Part shown: in pieces, positions 44,752-53,878 of the stretch
Numbering within the stretch: the stretch's first letter is position 1
Layout: each line of letters opens with the position of its first letter
Assembly (NCBI GenBank): GCA_040830705.1
Contig: JBFOME010000006.1
Span: 1-64,000 of the forward strand
Length of the DNA stretch: 64,000 bases
DNA from: Ruegeria_C sp040830705
GTDB taxonomy: Bacteria > Pseudomonadota > Alphaproteobacteria > Rhodobacterales > Rhodobacteraceae
Direction of reading: 5' to 3'
Made by a program: the position numbers and the translations under genes
Notes under the pieces: generated by a model
The model's input: the letters and a program-made list of their open reading frames with translations, nothing else
What the model was told of the DNA's origin: nothing
Databases searched by the model: none

Positions 44752-45335
44752 TGCTGGATCATGTGATTTTCGCCTTCTCCGCCGCGCTGGCGCAGGTGCT
44801 GACCAATCTGGACAATCTGGCGGCGCTGATCGCGCTGATGCTGGTGTCGGGCGCGGTCAGCTCAGTAGCCGGGTTTCTGCTGGCCCAGATGCTGGTCCTC
44901 GTGGCCGCGATGGCCGTGGCTTACGGCGTCAGTGATACGGTGCCGCATTGGGCAGGCTATCTCGGCGTTTTTCCTGTTGGATTGGGGCTCTGGGGCCTGT
45001 GGCGTCAGTTCTCTTCAGAGACGGAGGCACCCGCCTCGCCACTCCCTGCGGGCGCCTCGGTAATAGTGACCACGCTGCTGTTTCTCAGCATGTCCGTGGA
45101 CAGCTTCATCGTAATGGCGCCGCTATTGGCTGACTCGGCGCCGAGCTACCGTATCGCCGGGCTGATCGGCGCTGTACTGGCCGTCTGTGGCTTAGCCGCT
45201 CTGGCTCTGGCGGGTGCGCGCGCCACCAGCTTTGCCGAGCGCATCGCGCGCCGGATGGAGAAGATCGTGCCTTACGTGATGATCTGCGCCGGGATCTTTA
45301 TTCTCAGCAACACCTGGACCGATATGGTTCAGTAA
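44751..45335 (+). CDS. Multi-spanning membrane protein, possibly CadD-like
   Basis: A 194-residue protein with about five to six hydrophobic helices. The start AFSAALAQVLTNLDNLAALI, with its TNxDNL motif, and the repeated charged pattern SMSVDSFIVMAPLL resemble the cadmium-resistance (CadD) or LysE-type exporter fold, but similarity is judged by eye only. It is translationally coupled to lpxB (start on the last lpxB base). Its 3' end overlaps convergent mnmA by 7 bases. Function is uncertain. Confidence 0.6.
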   Translation: MLDHVIFAFSAALAQVLTNLDNLAALIALMLVSGAVSSVAGFLLAQMLVLVAAMAVAYGVSDTVPHWAGYLGVFPVGLGLWGLWRQFSSETEAPASPLPAGASVIVTTLLFLSMSVDSFIVMAPLLADSAPSYRIAGLIGAVLAVCGLAALALAGARATSFAERIARRMEKIVPYVMICAGIFILSNTWTDMVQ

Positions 45336-46474
45336 CCGCGCCAGATCCAGCCGCCACCAAAGATGCGACTGCCACCGGTTTCGTAGAACACACAGGCCTG
45401 ACCCGGCGAGATACCTTCCTCGGCGCTCAGCAATTCAACTTCCGCCGTTGTATCGCTCCGCGGTCGGATCACCGCCTCGCGCGGCGGACGGGTCGAGCGG
45501 ACCTTGACCGAGACATGCCATTCCTTTTGCGAGGTGAAGGGTTCGTCGCCCAGCCAGTTGATCTCGCGCACCGGGACGGTGCGTGTCGCCAGCATCTCTT
45601 TCGGGCCGACCACCACCTGTTTGGAATCCACATCCAGCTTGACCACGTAAAGCGGCTCGCTCAGCCCGCCGATGCCCAGACCGCGCCGCTGGCCGATCGT
45701 GTAGTGGATGACGCCCTCATGCGCGCCCAGCACCCGGCCATCGGCATGCACGATCTGGCCCGGTTCCGCAGCACCGGGACGCAGTTTCTCGATCACGCTG
45801 GCATAGTTGCCATTGGGCACGAAACAGATGTCCTGGCTGTCGGGCTTGTCCGCCACCGCAAGGCCGTATTGCGCCGCCATCTCGCGGGTCGCGTCCTTGG
45901 AAGGCAGATGGCCCAGCGGGAAGCGCAGGAAATCGAGTTGTTCCGGTGTGGTCGAGAACAGGAAATAGGATTGATCGCGGTTCGCATCCTCGGCGGAGTG
46001 CAGTTCCGGGCCGTTCACTCCCATCTTGCGCTGAATATAGTGCCCGGTGGCCATGCAGTCGGCCTCCAGATCCTTGGCGGTTTCCAGCAGGTCCTTGAAC
46101 TTCACCCGTTCGTTGCAGCGGATGCAGGGCACCGGCGTCGCGCCCGCCAGGTAGCTGTCTGCGAATTCGTCGATCACTGCATCCTTGAAGATGTTCTCGT
46201 AGTCCAGCACGTAATGGGGAAAGCCACGCTCTTCGGCCACGCGCCGTGCGTCATGGATGTCGATCCCCGCACAGCATGCGCCTTTCTTGGCCAGCGCCGC
46301 GCCATGGTCATAAAGCTGCAGCGTCACACCCACCACGTCATAGCCCTGATCCGCCAGATAGGCGGCCACGACCGAACTGTCGACGCCCCCTGACATGGCG
46401 ACAACCACCCGCGTTTCGGACGGGGGTTTGGCGATGCCAAGCGAGTTCAATTGTGTGTCGTTGTCCAGCGCCAT
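45329..46474 (-). CDS. mnmA: tRNA 2-thiouridylase MnmA
   Basis: A 381-residue enzyme that thiolates U34 of Glu, Gln and Lys tRNAs. The PP-loop AMSGGVDSSVVAAYLADQGY (about 28-47) activates the uridine with ATP. The two catalytic cysteines are in TPVPCIRCNERVKF (near 120) and DSQDICFVPNG (near 220), and the ending GQACVFYETGGSRIFGGG is typical. The frame reaches upstream to 46537; ATG 46474 starts just before MALDNDTQLN. Confidence 0.95.
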   Translation of the reverse strand: MALDNDTQLNSLGIAKPPSETRVVVAMSGGVDSSVVAAYLADQGYDVVGVTLQLYDHGAALAKKGACCAGIDIHDARRVAEERGFPHYVLDYENIFKDAVIDEFADSYLAGATPVPCIRCNERVKFKDLLETAKDLEADCMATGHYIQRKMGVNGPELHSAEDANRDQSYFLFSTTPEQLDFLRFPLGHLPSKDATREMAAQYGLAVADKPDSQDICFVPNGNYASVIEKLRPGAAEPGQIVHADGRVLGAHEGVIHYTIGQRRGLGIGGLSEPLYVVKLDVDSKQVVVGPKEMLATRTVPVREINWLGDEPFTSQKEWHVSVKVRSTRPPREAVIRPRSDTTAEVELLSAEEGISPGQACVFYETGGSRIFGGGWIWRGY

Positions 46475-46604
46475 CGGGCGACTCCTGCGGATCGGTGAAA
46501 GACCGGCAGAATATAGGAAAATCCTAGATACTCTCAAGGGGCGGTTTCATGTGCCGTTAAGTATGCTGCGCAAGAGTTTCAGGGCCAATAAAGGGGATAA
46601 GGTG

Positions 46605-46895
46605 ATGTATTTGCGCAAAGTTGAAGGGCCGAACTCGGTCACGCTGCCGGACGGGTCGATCATGACGCGGTCGGACTTGCCGCCAGAAAGCACCAGCAGA
46701 TGGGTGGCGTCCCGCAAACTCGCGGTGGTGCGCGGGGTGCTTTACGGGCTGATCACGCAATCCGAGGCTCTGAAAGCTTATGGGTTGAGCGAAGAGGAGT
46801 TCAACGGATGGGTGGCGGCTGCTGCAACCCATGGAGAGAACGCCTTGAAGGTCACAGCGTTGAAAAAATATAGACAACTTAAAGTTGATACGTAA
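46605..46895 (+). CDS. sciP: CtrA inhibitor SciP (DUF1153)
   Basis: A 96-residue DUF1153 protein. SVTLPDGSIMTRSDLPPEST is followed by RWVASRKLAVVRGVLYGLIT and LSEEEFNGWVAAAATHGENA, which form the trihelical/homeodomain-like fold of SciP. In Caulobacter, SciP binds CtrA and blocks its activation of target promoters in swarmer cells. Start ATG 46605 has GGGGAT about ten bases upstream. It lies just upstream of ctrA on the same strand, with 87 bases between them. Confidence 0.88.
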   Translation: MYLRKVEGPNSVTLPDGSIMTRSDLPPESTSRWVASRKLAVVRGVLYGLITQSEALKAYGLSEEEFNGWVAAAATHGENALKVTALKKYRQLKVDT

Positions 46896-46920
46896 TAGTT
46901 TGAGTAACGGTAACGTTGGA

Positions 46921-46928
46921 TTAACCAT
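46921..46928 (+). promoter_or_regulatory. CtrA-type half site upstream of ctrA
   Basis: TTAACCAT, the 8-base element often seen in alphaproteobacterial CtrA-controlled promoters, lies 55 bases before the ctrA start. A full TTAA-N7-TTAA site is not present: TTAA also occurs at 46879 but without correct spacing. CtrA autoregulation is plausible but not shown. Confidence 0.5.
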
Positions 46929-46982
46929 TTGTGTTCACCGTGGTCCCGAGAGCGAGTTTCTGTAGAAAACGGAGAGCGGTGC

Positions 46983-47699
46983 ATGCGCATACTTTTGGTC
47001 GAAGACGACCCAACAACGTCCAAGAGCATCGAACTGATGCTGACCCACGCCAATCTGAACGTCTATGCGACGGATCTGGGGGAAGAAGGGATCGATCTTG
47101 CAAAGCTCTATGATTACGACCTGATCCTTCTGGACCTCAATCTGCCCGACATGGAAGGGCATGAGGTGCTGCGACAGTTGCGCTTGGCGCGGGTTGAAAC
47201 GCCGATCCTGATCCTGTCGGGCGCAGATGACACCGAGAACAAGATCAAGGGCTTCGGCTTTGGCGCGGATGACTATCTGACCAAGCCGTTCCATCGTGAG
47301 GAACTGGTGGCGCGCATTCACGCGATCATCCGCCGGTCCAAGGGACATTCGCAGTCGATCATTCAGACTGGGCGCATCGCGGTCAATCTGGATGCCAAGA
47401 CGGTCGAAGCAGACGGGCAGCCGGTGCATCTGACCGGCAAGGAATACCAGATGCTGGAACTACTGAGCTTGCGTAAGGGAACCACGCTGACCAAGGAGAT
47501 GTTTCTGAACCATCTTTACGGCGGCATGGACGAGCCTGAACTCAAGATCATCGATGTGTTTATCTGCAAGCTGCGCAAAAAGCTGAGCGTTGCGACCGAG
47601 GGTGACAATTACATCGAAACGGTCTGGGGCCGTGGCTATGTGCTGCGTGACCCGCAGGATGAGAGCTTGACGCAGTCCAAGCTGGCGGTCAGCGCCTGA
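46983..47699 (+). CDS. ctrA: Cell-cycle response regulator CtrA
   Basis: A 238-residue OmpR-type regulator with very strong similarity to CtrA. The receiver begins MRILLVEDDPTTSKSIELML; the phospho-acceptor Asp is in LILLDLNLPDMEGH, and DYLTKPFHREELVARIHAII follows. The DNA-binding domain has LTGKEYQMLELLSLRKGTTL and ENDS-proximal GRGYVLRDP. In roseobacters CtrA controls motility, gene transfer agents and quorum-linked phenotypes rather than essential replication. The frame starts earlier (46929) but MRILLVEDD is the family start. Confidence 0.95.
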   Translation: MRILLVEDDPTTSKSIELMLTHANLNVYATDLGEEGIDLAKLYDYDLILLDLNLPDMEGHEVLRQLRLARVETPILILSGADDTENKIKGFGFGADDYLTKPFHREELVARIHAIIRRSKGHSQSIIQTGRIAVNLDAKTVEADGQPVHLTGKEYQMLELLSLRKGTTLTKEMFLNHLYGGMDEPELKIIDVFICKLRKKLSVATEGDNYIETVWGRGYVLRDPQDESLTQSKLAVSA

Positions 47700-47814
47700 C
47701 ACCACCCCCGGCCGCCTGTCCGGAGCGGTCCCACCACTCACACGCAACGTCTGGACCTGACGATGGCCTCGTCCTAACACTTGTGTCCGAAACCACAAGC
47801 GGCGGGGCGAGGCC

Positions 47815-50067
47815 ATGTCAGATACACAATCAGTCGACACGCTGACGCAGGATCAGGCGCGGGCCGAGCTTGCGCGTCTCGCCGGGCTGCTGGATCGCGC
47901 CAACCAAGCCTACCACGTGTCCGACGCGCCCGAGATCAGCGATGCAGACTATGACGCGCTGAAACGGCGCAATGCTGCGATCGAGGCGCGATTTCCCGAT
48001 CTCAAACGCGACGACAGCCCGTCCGAACAGGTCGGCGCACGGCCTGCGGACGGGTTTTCAAAGGTTACCCATGCGGTGCGGATGCTGTCTCTGGGCAACG
48101 CCTTTGACGACGAGGATGTGAGCAGCTTCGTCACTTCGATTCGCAAATATCTGGGTTTGGCAGGTGACGCCCCGCTGGCTTTCACGGCTGAGCCCAAGAT
48201 CGACGGGCTGTCGCTTTCGCTGCGCTATGAAAACGGCAAGCTGGTTCAGGCGGCGACCCGGGGCGACGGCGAAGTGGGCGAGAACGTAACCGCCAACGCG
48301 CTGACCATCGACAACATCCCCACCACCCTGACCGGCGCGCCGGACGTGCTGGAAGTGCGGGGCGAGGTCTATATGACCCATGCCGATTTCGAGGCGCTGA
48401 ACTTGCGCCAGGACGAAGAGGGTGGCAAACGCTTTGCCAATCCGCGCAATGCGGCTGCCGGCTCGCTGCGGCAGCTTGATTCTGCGATCACCCGGTCGCG
48501 CCCTTTGAAATTTTTCGCCTATGCCTGGGGCGAACTCTCGGACGCCCTTGCAGAAACGCAAATGGGGGCGATCGAGCGGCTCGAAACGCTGGGATTCCAG
48601 ACCAACCCGCTGACCCGTCTGTGCCACAGCGTTTCCGAGATGATCGCCCATTACCGCGACATCGAAGCGCAGCGCGCCACGCTTGGCTACGATATCGACG
48701 GGGTGGTCTACAAGGTTGACGCGCTGGATTTGCAGGGGCGGCTGGGCTTTCGCTCGACCACGCCCCGATGGGCCATCGCGCATAAGTTTCCGGCCGAACT
48801 GGCCTGGACAAGGCTTGAGGCGATCGACATTCAGGTCGGTCGCACCGGCGCGCTCAGCCCGGTCGCGCGGCTGCATCCGGTGACAGTGGGCGGCGTCGTG
48901 GTCTCGAACGCGACCCTGCACAACGAAGACTATATCGCGGGCCGGGACGCCAGCGGTGGCGAGATCAGGGGCGGCAAGGACATCCGTGTGGGCGACTGGG
49001 TGCAGGTCTATCGCGCTGGCGACGTGATCCCTAAGGTGGCGGACGTGAACTTGAAGAAACGTCCGGAAGATTCTGAAAAATATCAGTTTCCCACCACATG
49101 CCCCGAATGCGACAGCGACGCGATCCGGGAAGACGGCGATGCCGTGCGCCGGTGCACCGGCGGGTTGATCTGCCCAGCCCAGGCAGTGGAGAAGCTCAAG
49201 CATTTCGTATCGCGCAAGGCCTTTGACATCGAAGGGCTGGGTGCCAAGCAGATCGAGATGTTTCATGGCGACGACACGCTGCCCATCAACACACCTGCCG
49301 ACATCTTCACCTTGCAGGAACGCGACGCGCAAAGTCTGGCGCGGCTCAAAAACCGGGATGGTTGGGGGGAAACCTCTGCCAGCAATCTGTTCGTGGCCAT
49401 CGAGGAGAAACGCACCATCCCGTTGGCGCGACTGATCTTTGCCCTTGGTATCCGCCATGTAGGCGAGGTGGGTGCGCGCGATCTGGCGCTGTTTTACCGG
49501 GACTGGGACGCGATGGCCCTGGCCGTCGACACGGCCCGCCCGGCGGCGCTGGCCAACAGGGCGGCGGATGAAGCGGAAAAGGCCGAACGGATCGCCGCGA
49601 CGGGTGATGGGCGCCGGGCGCGGATCAAAGAGGCGCGCGATGCCGCCATTGCCAAGCTCACCGTTCCCGACACCGCAAGTGCAGCCTGGACTGATCTGAC
49701 CGGGATCGACGGCATCGGCGCGACGCTGGGCCTGTCGCTCTCGGATGCCTTTGCCAATTCCGAAGAACGGTCGGCCTTCGATGCGTTGCGGGCCCATCTG
49801 AGCATCGTGCCGCCCGAGGCGCCTGCCGCCGAAAGCCCGGTCGCGGGCAAAACCGTTGTCTTCACCGGCACGCTTGAGAAAATGACCCGCGCCGAAGCCA
49901 AGGCACGGGCTGAAGCGTTGGGGGCCAAGGTCTCTGGTTCCGTCTCTGCCAAGACCGATCTGCTGGTGGCGGGGCCGGGGGCCGGGTCAAAGGCAAAGAA
50001 GGCCGCTGATCTGGGCATTGAAACCTTGGACGAGGAAGGCTGGCTGCACCTCATCGGCGACGCATGA
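47815..50067 (+). CDS. ligA: NAD-dependent DNA ligase
   Basis: A 750-residue ligase that seals nicks with NAD+. Domain order is Ia domain (NQAYHVSDAPEISDADYDAL), adenylation domain with catalytic Lys in EPKIDGLSLSLRYENG (near 124), OB fold, zinc finger with CPECDSDAIREDGDAVRRC and ICPAQ, helix-hairpin-helix region, and a C-terminal BRCT domain (KTVVFTGTLEKMTRAEAKAR). It is somewhat longer than E. coli LigA (671), with an insertion around residues 590-640. The recG start overlaps its stop. Confidence 0.96.
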   Translation: MSDTQSVDTLTQDQARAELARLAGLLDRANQAYHVSDAPEISDADYDALKRRNAAIEARFPDLKRDDSPSEQVGARPADGFSKVTHAVRMLSLGNAFDDEDVSSFVTSIRKYLGLAGDAPLAFTAEPKIDGLSLSLRYENGKLVQAATRGDGEVGENVTANALTIDNIPTTLTGAPDVLEVRGEVYMTHADFEALNLRQDEEGGKRFANPRNAAAGSLRQLDSAITRSRPLKFFAYAWGELSDALAETQMGAIERLETLGFQTNPLTRLCHSVSEMIAHYRDIEAQRATLGYDIDGVVYKVDALDLQGRLGFRSTTPRWAIAHKFPAELAWTRLEAIDIQVGRTGALSPVARLHPVTVGGVVVSNATLHNEDYIAGRDASGGEIRGGKDIRVGDWVQVYRAGDVIPKVADVNLKKRPEDSEKYQFPTTCPECDSDAIREDGDAVRRCTGGLICPAQAVEKLKHFVSRKAFDIEGLGAKQIEMFHGDDTLPINTPADIFTLQERDAQSLARLKNRDGWGETSASNLFVAIEEKRTIPLARLIFALGIRHVGEVGARDLALFYRDWDAMALAVDTARPAALANRAADEAEKAERIAATGDGRRARIKEARDAAIAKLTVPDTASAAWTDLTGIDGIGATLGLSLSDAFANSEERSAFDALRAHLSIVPPEAPAAESPVAGKTVVFTGTLEKMTRAEAKARAEALGAKVSGSVSAKTDLLVAGPGAGSKAKKAADLGIETLDEEGWLHLIGDA

Positions 50068-52154
50068 GCGGGCGTCCCGAACAGTTATTCCCGCTTTTTG
50101 CGGGGCTTGAGACGCTGGAAGGTGTCGGGCCGAAGACGGCGCAGCTGCTGGTGCAGGCCGAGATCACTGCGCCGCGCGACATTCTGTTTTCGTTACCTTA
50201 TGCGGTCGTGGACCGCCGCCGCCGCGACAGTATCAAGGGCGTCGATCTGCCTGCGACGCTGACGGTCGAGGTGACGGTGGGCGCCCATCGTCCGCCGCGC
50301 AACAAGGGCGGAGCCTACCGGGTGCATGTCGAGGATGCCCAGGCGGATTTCCAACTGGTCTTCTTTCACGCACGCGGGGATTACCTCAAACGTGTTCTGC
50401 CGCAAGGCACGCGGCGGGTGATCTCGGGCAAGCTGGAACTCTTTGACGGCATGGCGCAGATGGTGCATCCCGACCATATGCTGCCGGTGGAAGAGGCCGG
50501 TGATATTCCCGATTTCGAACCGGTCTATCATCTGAACCAGGGCGTCACGCAAAAGACCATGTTCAAGGCCACCCGCGCTGCACTCGCACGCGCGCCACAA
50601 CTGGCCGAGTGGATCGACACCGCGCTGAAAGACCGTGAGGGTTGGTCGGACTGGCATAGCGCGATCGAGGCCGGACACGCACCGCGCGGGCTGGACGACA
50701 TGTTGCCGCACGCCCCGGCGCGTGCGCGATTGGCCTATGACGAGTTGTTTGCCCATCAGATGACCTTGGCTCTGGCCCGTCGGCGCGAGCGCAAGGGGCG
50801 CGGCATTTCCAGCGTGGCAACCGGCGCGCTGCAGTCGCGCGTGTTGGCCAGTTTGCCCTACAGGCCCACCGACGCGCAGACCCGGGCGGTTGCGGAAATC
50901 TCCGCCGATATGGCGGCAGAGACACGGATGAACCGATTGCTGCAGGGCGATGTGGGCGCGGGCAAAACGCTGGTTGCCTTCATGGCCTTGCTGGTCGCGG
51001 TCGAGGCGGGCGGGCAGGGGGTGATGATGGCCCCCACCGAAATCCTCGCCCGCCAGCATCTGGAGGGGTTGCGCCCGCTGGCTGAAGAGGCGGGCGTGGT
51101 GCTGGAACTGCTCACCGGGCGCGACAAGGGGGCGGAGCGGCGCGGCAAGCTCGACGCGCTGGCGCGCGGCGACATCCAGATTCTGGTCGGCACCCATGCG
51201 GTGTTTCAGGAGGATGTCGCGTTCTCTGACCTGCGACTGGCGATCGTCGATGAACAGCACCGCTTTGGCGTGCGTCAGCGGATGGAGTTGGCCGAAAAGG
51301 GTATGGGCGCGGATGTGCTGGTGATGACCGCCACGCCGATCCCGCGCAGCCTGTCGCTGGCGCAATATGGCGATATGGATGTCTCGGTTCTGGATGAAAA
51401 GCCGCCCGGTCGAAAACCGATCAAAACGGCGGTGATCAGCACCCAGAACATGGATGCGGTGGTGGAAAGGTTGCGCCAGGCGATTGCCGAAGGACGGCAA
51501 TGCTACTGGGTCTGCCCGCTGGTCGAGGAGTCGGAGCTGGTTGATCTGACCTCGGCCGAGGATCGGTTCAAACGCCTGCGCGCAGCACTTGGTGAGGGGG
51601 TCGTGGGGCTGGTGCATGGGCAGATGCCACCGACCGAAAAAGACGCGGCGATGGCGGCGTTTCAGGCGGGCGAGACCAAGGTGCTGGTGGCCACTACGGT
51701 GATAGAGGTGGGCGTGAATGTCCCTAACGCCACGATCATGGTGATCGAGCGGGCCGAGATCTTTGGCCTCGCGCAACTGCATCAGCTACGCGGCAGGGTC
51801 GGGCGGGGCGAGGCCGAATCGACTTGCCTGCTGATGTACCAGGCCCCGGTCAGCGAAAGCGGCAGGCGGCGACTGGAGGTGCTGCGCGAGACCGAGGACG
51901 GGTTCCGCATCGCCGAAACCGATCTGGAAATGCGCGGCGCCGGTGATCTGATCGGCACGGCGCAATCCGGGTTGCCCAAGTTCCGCATCGCCGATCTTGA
52001 ACGGCAGGCGGGGCTGATGGCCGTCGCTCAGAAAGATGCGCGCGCGCTGCTTGAAGACGACCCGGAACTGGCAAGTGATCGCGGGCAGGCAGCCCGCGTT
52101 CTACTCTGGCTGATGCGACAGGATCAGGCGATCCGTTTGATATCAGTGGGGTGA
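50064..52154 (+). CDS. recG: ATP-dependent DNA helicase RecG
   Basis: A 696-residue branch-migration helicase acting on stalled forks and Holliday junctions. The N-terminal wedge/OB domain starts LETLEGVGPKTAQLLVQAEI. Walker A is LLQGDVGAGKTLVAFMA (about 292-308), DEQH is in IVDEQHRFGVRQRMEL, motif III reads MTATPIPRSLSLAQYGDMD, and RGRVGRGEAESTCLLMY belongs to motif VI. It is co-translated with ligA (ATGA overlap), which puts a ligase and a recombination helicase in one unit. Composition changes sharply right after its stop. Confidence 0.96.
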   Translation: MSGRPEQLFPLFAGLETLEGVGPKTAQLLVQAEITAPRDILFSLPYAVVDRRRRDSIKGVDLPATLTVEVTVGAHRPPRNKGGAYRVHVEDAQADFQLVFFHARGDYLKRVLPQGTRRVISGKLELFDGMAQMVHPDHMLPVEEAGDIPDFEPVYHLNQGVTQKTMFKATRAALARAPQLAEWIDTALKDREGWSDWHSAIEAGHAPRGLDDMLPHAPARARLAYDELFAHQMTLALARRRERKGRGISSVATGALQSRVLASLPYRPTDAQTRAVAEISADMAAETRMNRLLQGDVGAGKTLVAFMALLVAVEAGGQGVMMAPTEILARQHLEGLRPLAEEAGVVLELLTGRDKGAERRGKLDALARGDIQILVGTHAVFQEDVAFSDLRLAIVDEQHRFGVRQRMELAEKGMGADVLVMTATPIPRSLSLAQYGDMDVSVLDEKPPGRKPIKTAVISTQNMDAVVERLRQAIAEGRQCYWVCPLVEESELVDLTSAEDRFKRLRAALGEGVVGLVHGQMPPTEKDAAMAAFQAGETKVLVATTVIEVGVNVPNATIMVIERAEIFGLAQLHQLRGRVGRGEAESTCLLMYQAPVSESGRRRLEVLRETEDGFRIAETDLEMRGAGDLIGTAQSGLPKFRIADLERQAGLMAVAQKDARALLEDDPELASDRGQAARVLLWLMRQDQAIRLISVG

Positions 52155-52376
52155 GCCTCGTCTCGGGAACCGTCCGGTGTGGAACGCCTCGAACCTTCGA
52201 CGCTTCCAATGCTCAAAACCGCGAGAAAAGCCATGGCGGCGCTATTCAAATCTGGCTCAAACGTCAACAATTCTCGTCCAAGAGGGCCCGGTCTTATAGT
52301 CTGCGTAGAAGTCGGCTCTGCGGACTTAGCGACATCGAAGTGACAAGCAGATAAAGCGATCCAAGAGCCGACACTC

Positions 52377-53264
52377 TCAGAAAATTGAGAGCGAATATCG
52401 CTCTCGAACCGCTTCACCTTTCTGGGTTAGTTGAACTTCACAGGTTCGAATTTTTTTCGTGTCACCCCTCAATACGAACAAAGGGTCAGAGGAATCTGTG
52501 CCGAGTTCAACCAATCTGTTGAAAAGAAAAGCATCGCCAATGAGGTCTATGCTATCTGAGAGAAAACCCATAGCATTGCCAATCGTGTGTGCTGAGTTCT
52601 TGAACTCAAGCGTTGCACCCGCAAGCAATGCGCGGTCGATCACTCCCAACCCTTCATTATGCTGAGGACTTCTCAACAAAAGGGTCTGCAACGCCCGAAT
52701 TAGAGGCAGTTCGTTCGTGTGTTTCTTAACAAACCGGCTAATCTCATCGAAGGAGTTTTTTGAGACCGCTTGCCTTGCCTGACTGTACAGGTCGATATCG
52801 ACAGTGTTGGCTGCACTCTCAGAGAAAAACCCCTGCATTTCATTGAGATGTAGCACTGCAAGTGGATGGGGCGACAGTTCGGCACCGGTTCTGCGGATGC
52901 TGCATCTGTCCAAGTCGAACCCCTCTAAATCCAGCATCCAAAGAGCCACGATTAGAAACATTTCATCTTGAACTGTGTTCGCACTCCAAAACTCAAGCTT
53001 TTCGGGTTTGAGGCTTTTTACAAGTTCAGAGTGAACCTCTCGAACATGATCTAGCTTTAGTTTGTAGGAGGCATGCAAATTCGTAGCTTGCCAGTGATCG
53101 AGCCGCCTTCCAAAAAACCCATCAACGCCATCAGTGAAGTAAAGCTCGCCCTGAGAATAGTCATCATACGATCCAATGACTTTAGCTTCCATCGTGGGTT
53201 GGAGCTTTTTGATACTTTTGCGGATCGTGCCCACCGCTCCGAGGCCGTGAGTTAAGACAATCAT
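52377..53264 (-). CDS. DUF1835-like protein, probably acquired
   Basis: A 295-residue protein. A DUF1835-like N-terminus is suggested by IVLTHGLGAVGTIRKSIK and GSYDDYSQGELYFTDG, and the C-terminal half contains ELPLIRALQTLLLRSPQHNE followed by GLGVIDRALL, which matches the LPxL..AL..L...P...GLs pattern of that family. The biochemical role of the family is unknown. The gene is clearly AT-richer than both flanks and stands alone between recG and a tiny membrane-protein gene, so it looks horizontally acquired. Start chosen at ATG 53264, where the motif begins; the frame runs 57 codons further. Confidence 0.7.
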   Translation of the reverse strand: MIVLTHGLGAVGTIRKSIKKLQPTMEAKVIGSYDDYSQGELYFTDGVDGFFGRRLDHWQATNLHASYKLKLDHVREVHSELVKSLKPEKLEFWSANTVQDEMFLIVALWMLDLEGFDLDRCSIRRTGAELSPHPLAVLHLNEMQGFFSESAANTVDIDLYSQARQAVSKNSFDEISRFVKKHTNELPLIRALQTLLLRSPQHNEGLGVIDRALLAGATLEFKNSAHTIGNAMGFLSDSIDLIGDAFLFNRLVELGTDSSDPLFVLRGDTKKIRTCEVQLTQKGEAVRERYSLSIF

Positions 53265-53563
53265 GTTCACTATTTTGCGCCTTAGAATGCAGTACGCTCC
53301 AAAATATCGAATATGATGATGCAAGCAACAAGGGCTCATTGTTGACCTTCTCCACGGCGCGGCGTCCTGCATCTGGGGGGACGGATTCGAGGGCAGTAGG
53401 CGGAGCCGCGGAAATGGATTGACTGAAAGCTTCATGGTCTCAATGGCTTAGAGATTGAATTCGCAAAAAGTTCACTAATGTTCCTATAAAGTTCTTTACA
53501 CGGGGCGTCAGAAATGAGAACAAAAGGTCAACAAATGCTTAAGACCTGAGCCGGAGGTGACAT
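53265..53563. other. AT-richer gene-free stretch
   Basis: About 300 bases between the DUF1835-like gene and the 39-residue gene. I see no gene, only AT-rich sequence that should hold the divergent promoters and, at the right end, a very strong ribosome binding site (GGAGGT at 53552-53557) for the small gene. No inverted-repeat ends or target-site duplications marking an insertion element were found. Confidence 0.5.
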
Positions 53564-53683
53564 ATGCTGACCCAGATCAAAACTGCGCTGACCCGTTCCC
53601 GTAACACCATCCTGCAGGATGCTCTGGGCGCGGCCTCGCTGGTTGTTATGCTGATGGTCGCCTTGCATATGCCCGGCCTCTGA
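53564..53683 (+). CDS. 39-residue single-helix protein
   Basis: A tiny gene with a near-perfect ribosome binding site (GGAGGTGACAT before ATG 53564). The product has a basic amphipathic start (MLTQIKTALTRSRNTILQD) and a C-terminal hydrophobic helix (ALGAASLVVMLMVALHM) ending PGL. A hairpin-plus-T terminator follows at 53831-53870, so it is probably an abundant monocistronic message with a 3' UTR of ~150 bases. I recall near-identical small proteins in other roseobacters. Function is unknown. Confidence 0.75.
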   Translation: MLTQIKTALTRSRNTILQDALGAASLVVMLMVALHMPGL

Positions 53684-53830
53684 CCCATTTCTGCCTGCGA
53701 TCTCGTGCCGAGGCCCCTGCATCCTGTTCGATCCCGATGCAAAGGGTGACCTGCCTGTCCTCAACCCTGTAGGGGGATGTCCCGTTCCCCAGCTGGGCGC
53801 TTCGGTCCCAACACGAGAGACGCATTCCTG

Positions 53831-53870
53831 CCGCCGCCCTCTCCCGCCCGGGAGGAGCGGCGGTTTTTTT
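53831..53870 (+). terminator. Intrinsic terminator of the 39-residue gene
   Basis: CCGCCG (53831-53836) pairs with CGGCGG (53858-53863), an inner stem CTCCC/GGGAG (53841-53845 with 53850-53854) extends the hairpin, and seven T follow (53864-53870). It sits just before the convergent marC-like gene's stop at 53879. Confidence 0.8.
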
Positions 53871-53878
53871 GATCAACG

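Noticed and set aside
48058..49797. 579-aa minus-strand open frame
   Set aside because: Fully antisense to ligA, whose domains are all intact. It has no recognisable domain.
50193..51782. 529-aa minus-strand open frame
   Set aside because: Fully antisense to recG. No domain and no ribosome binding site of note.
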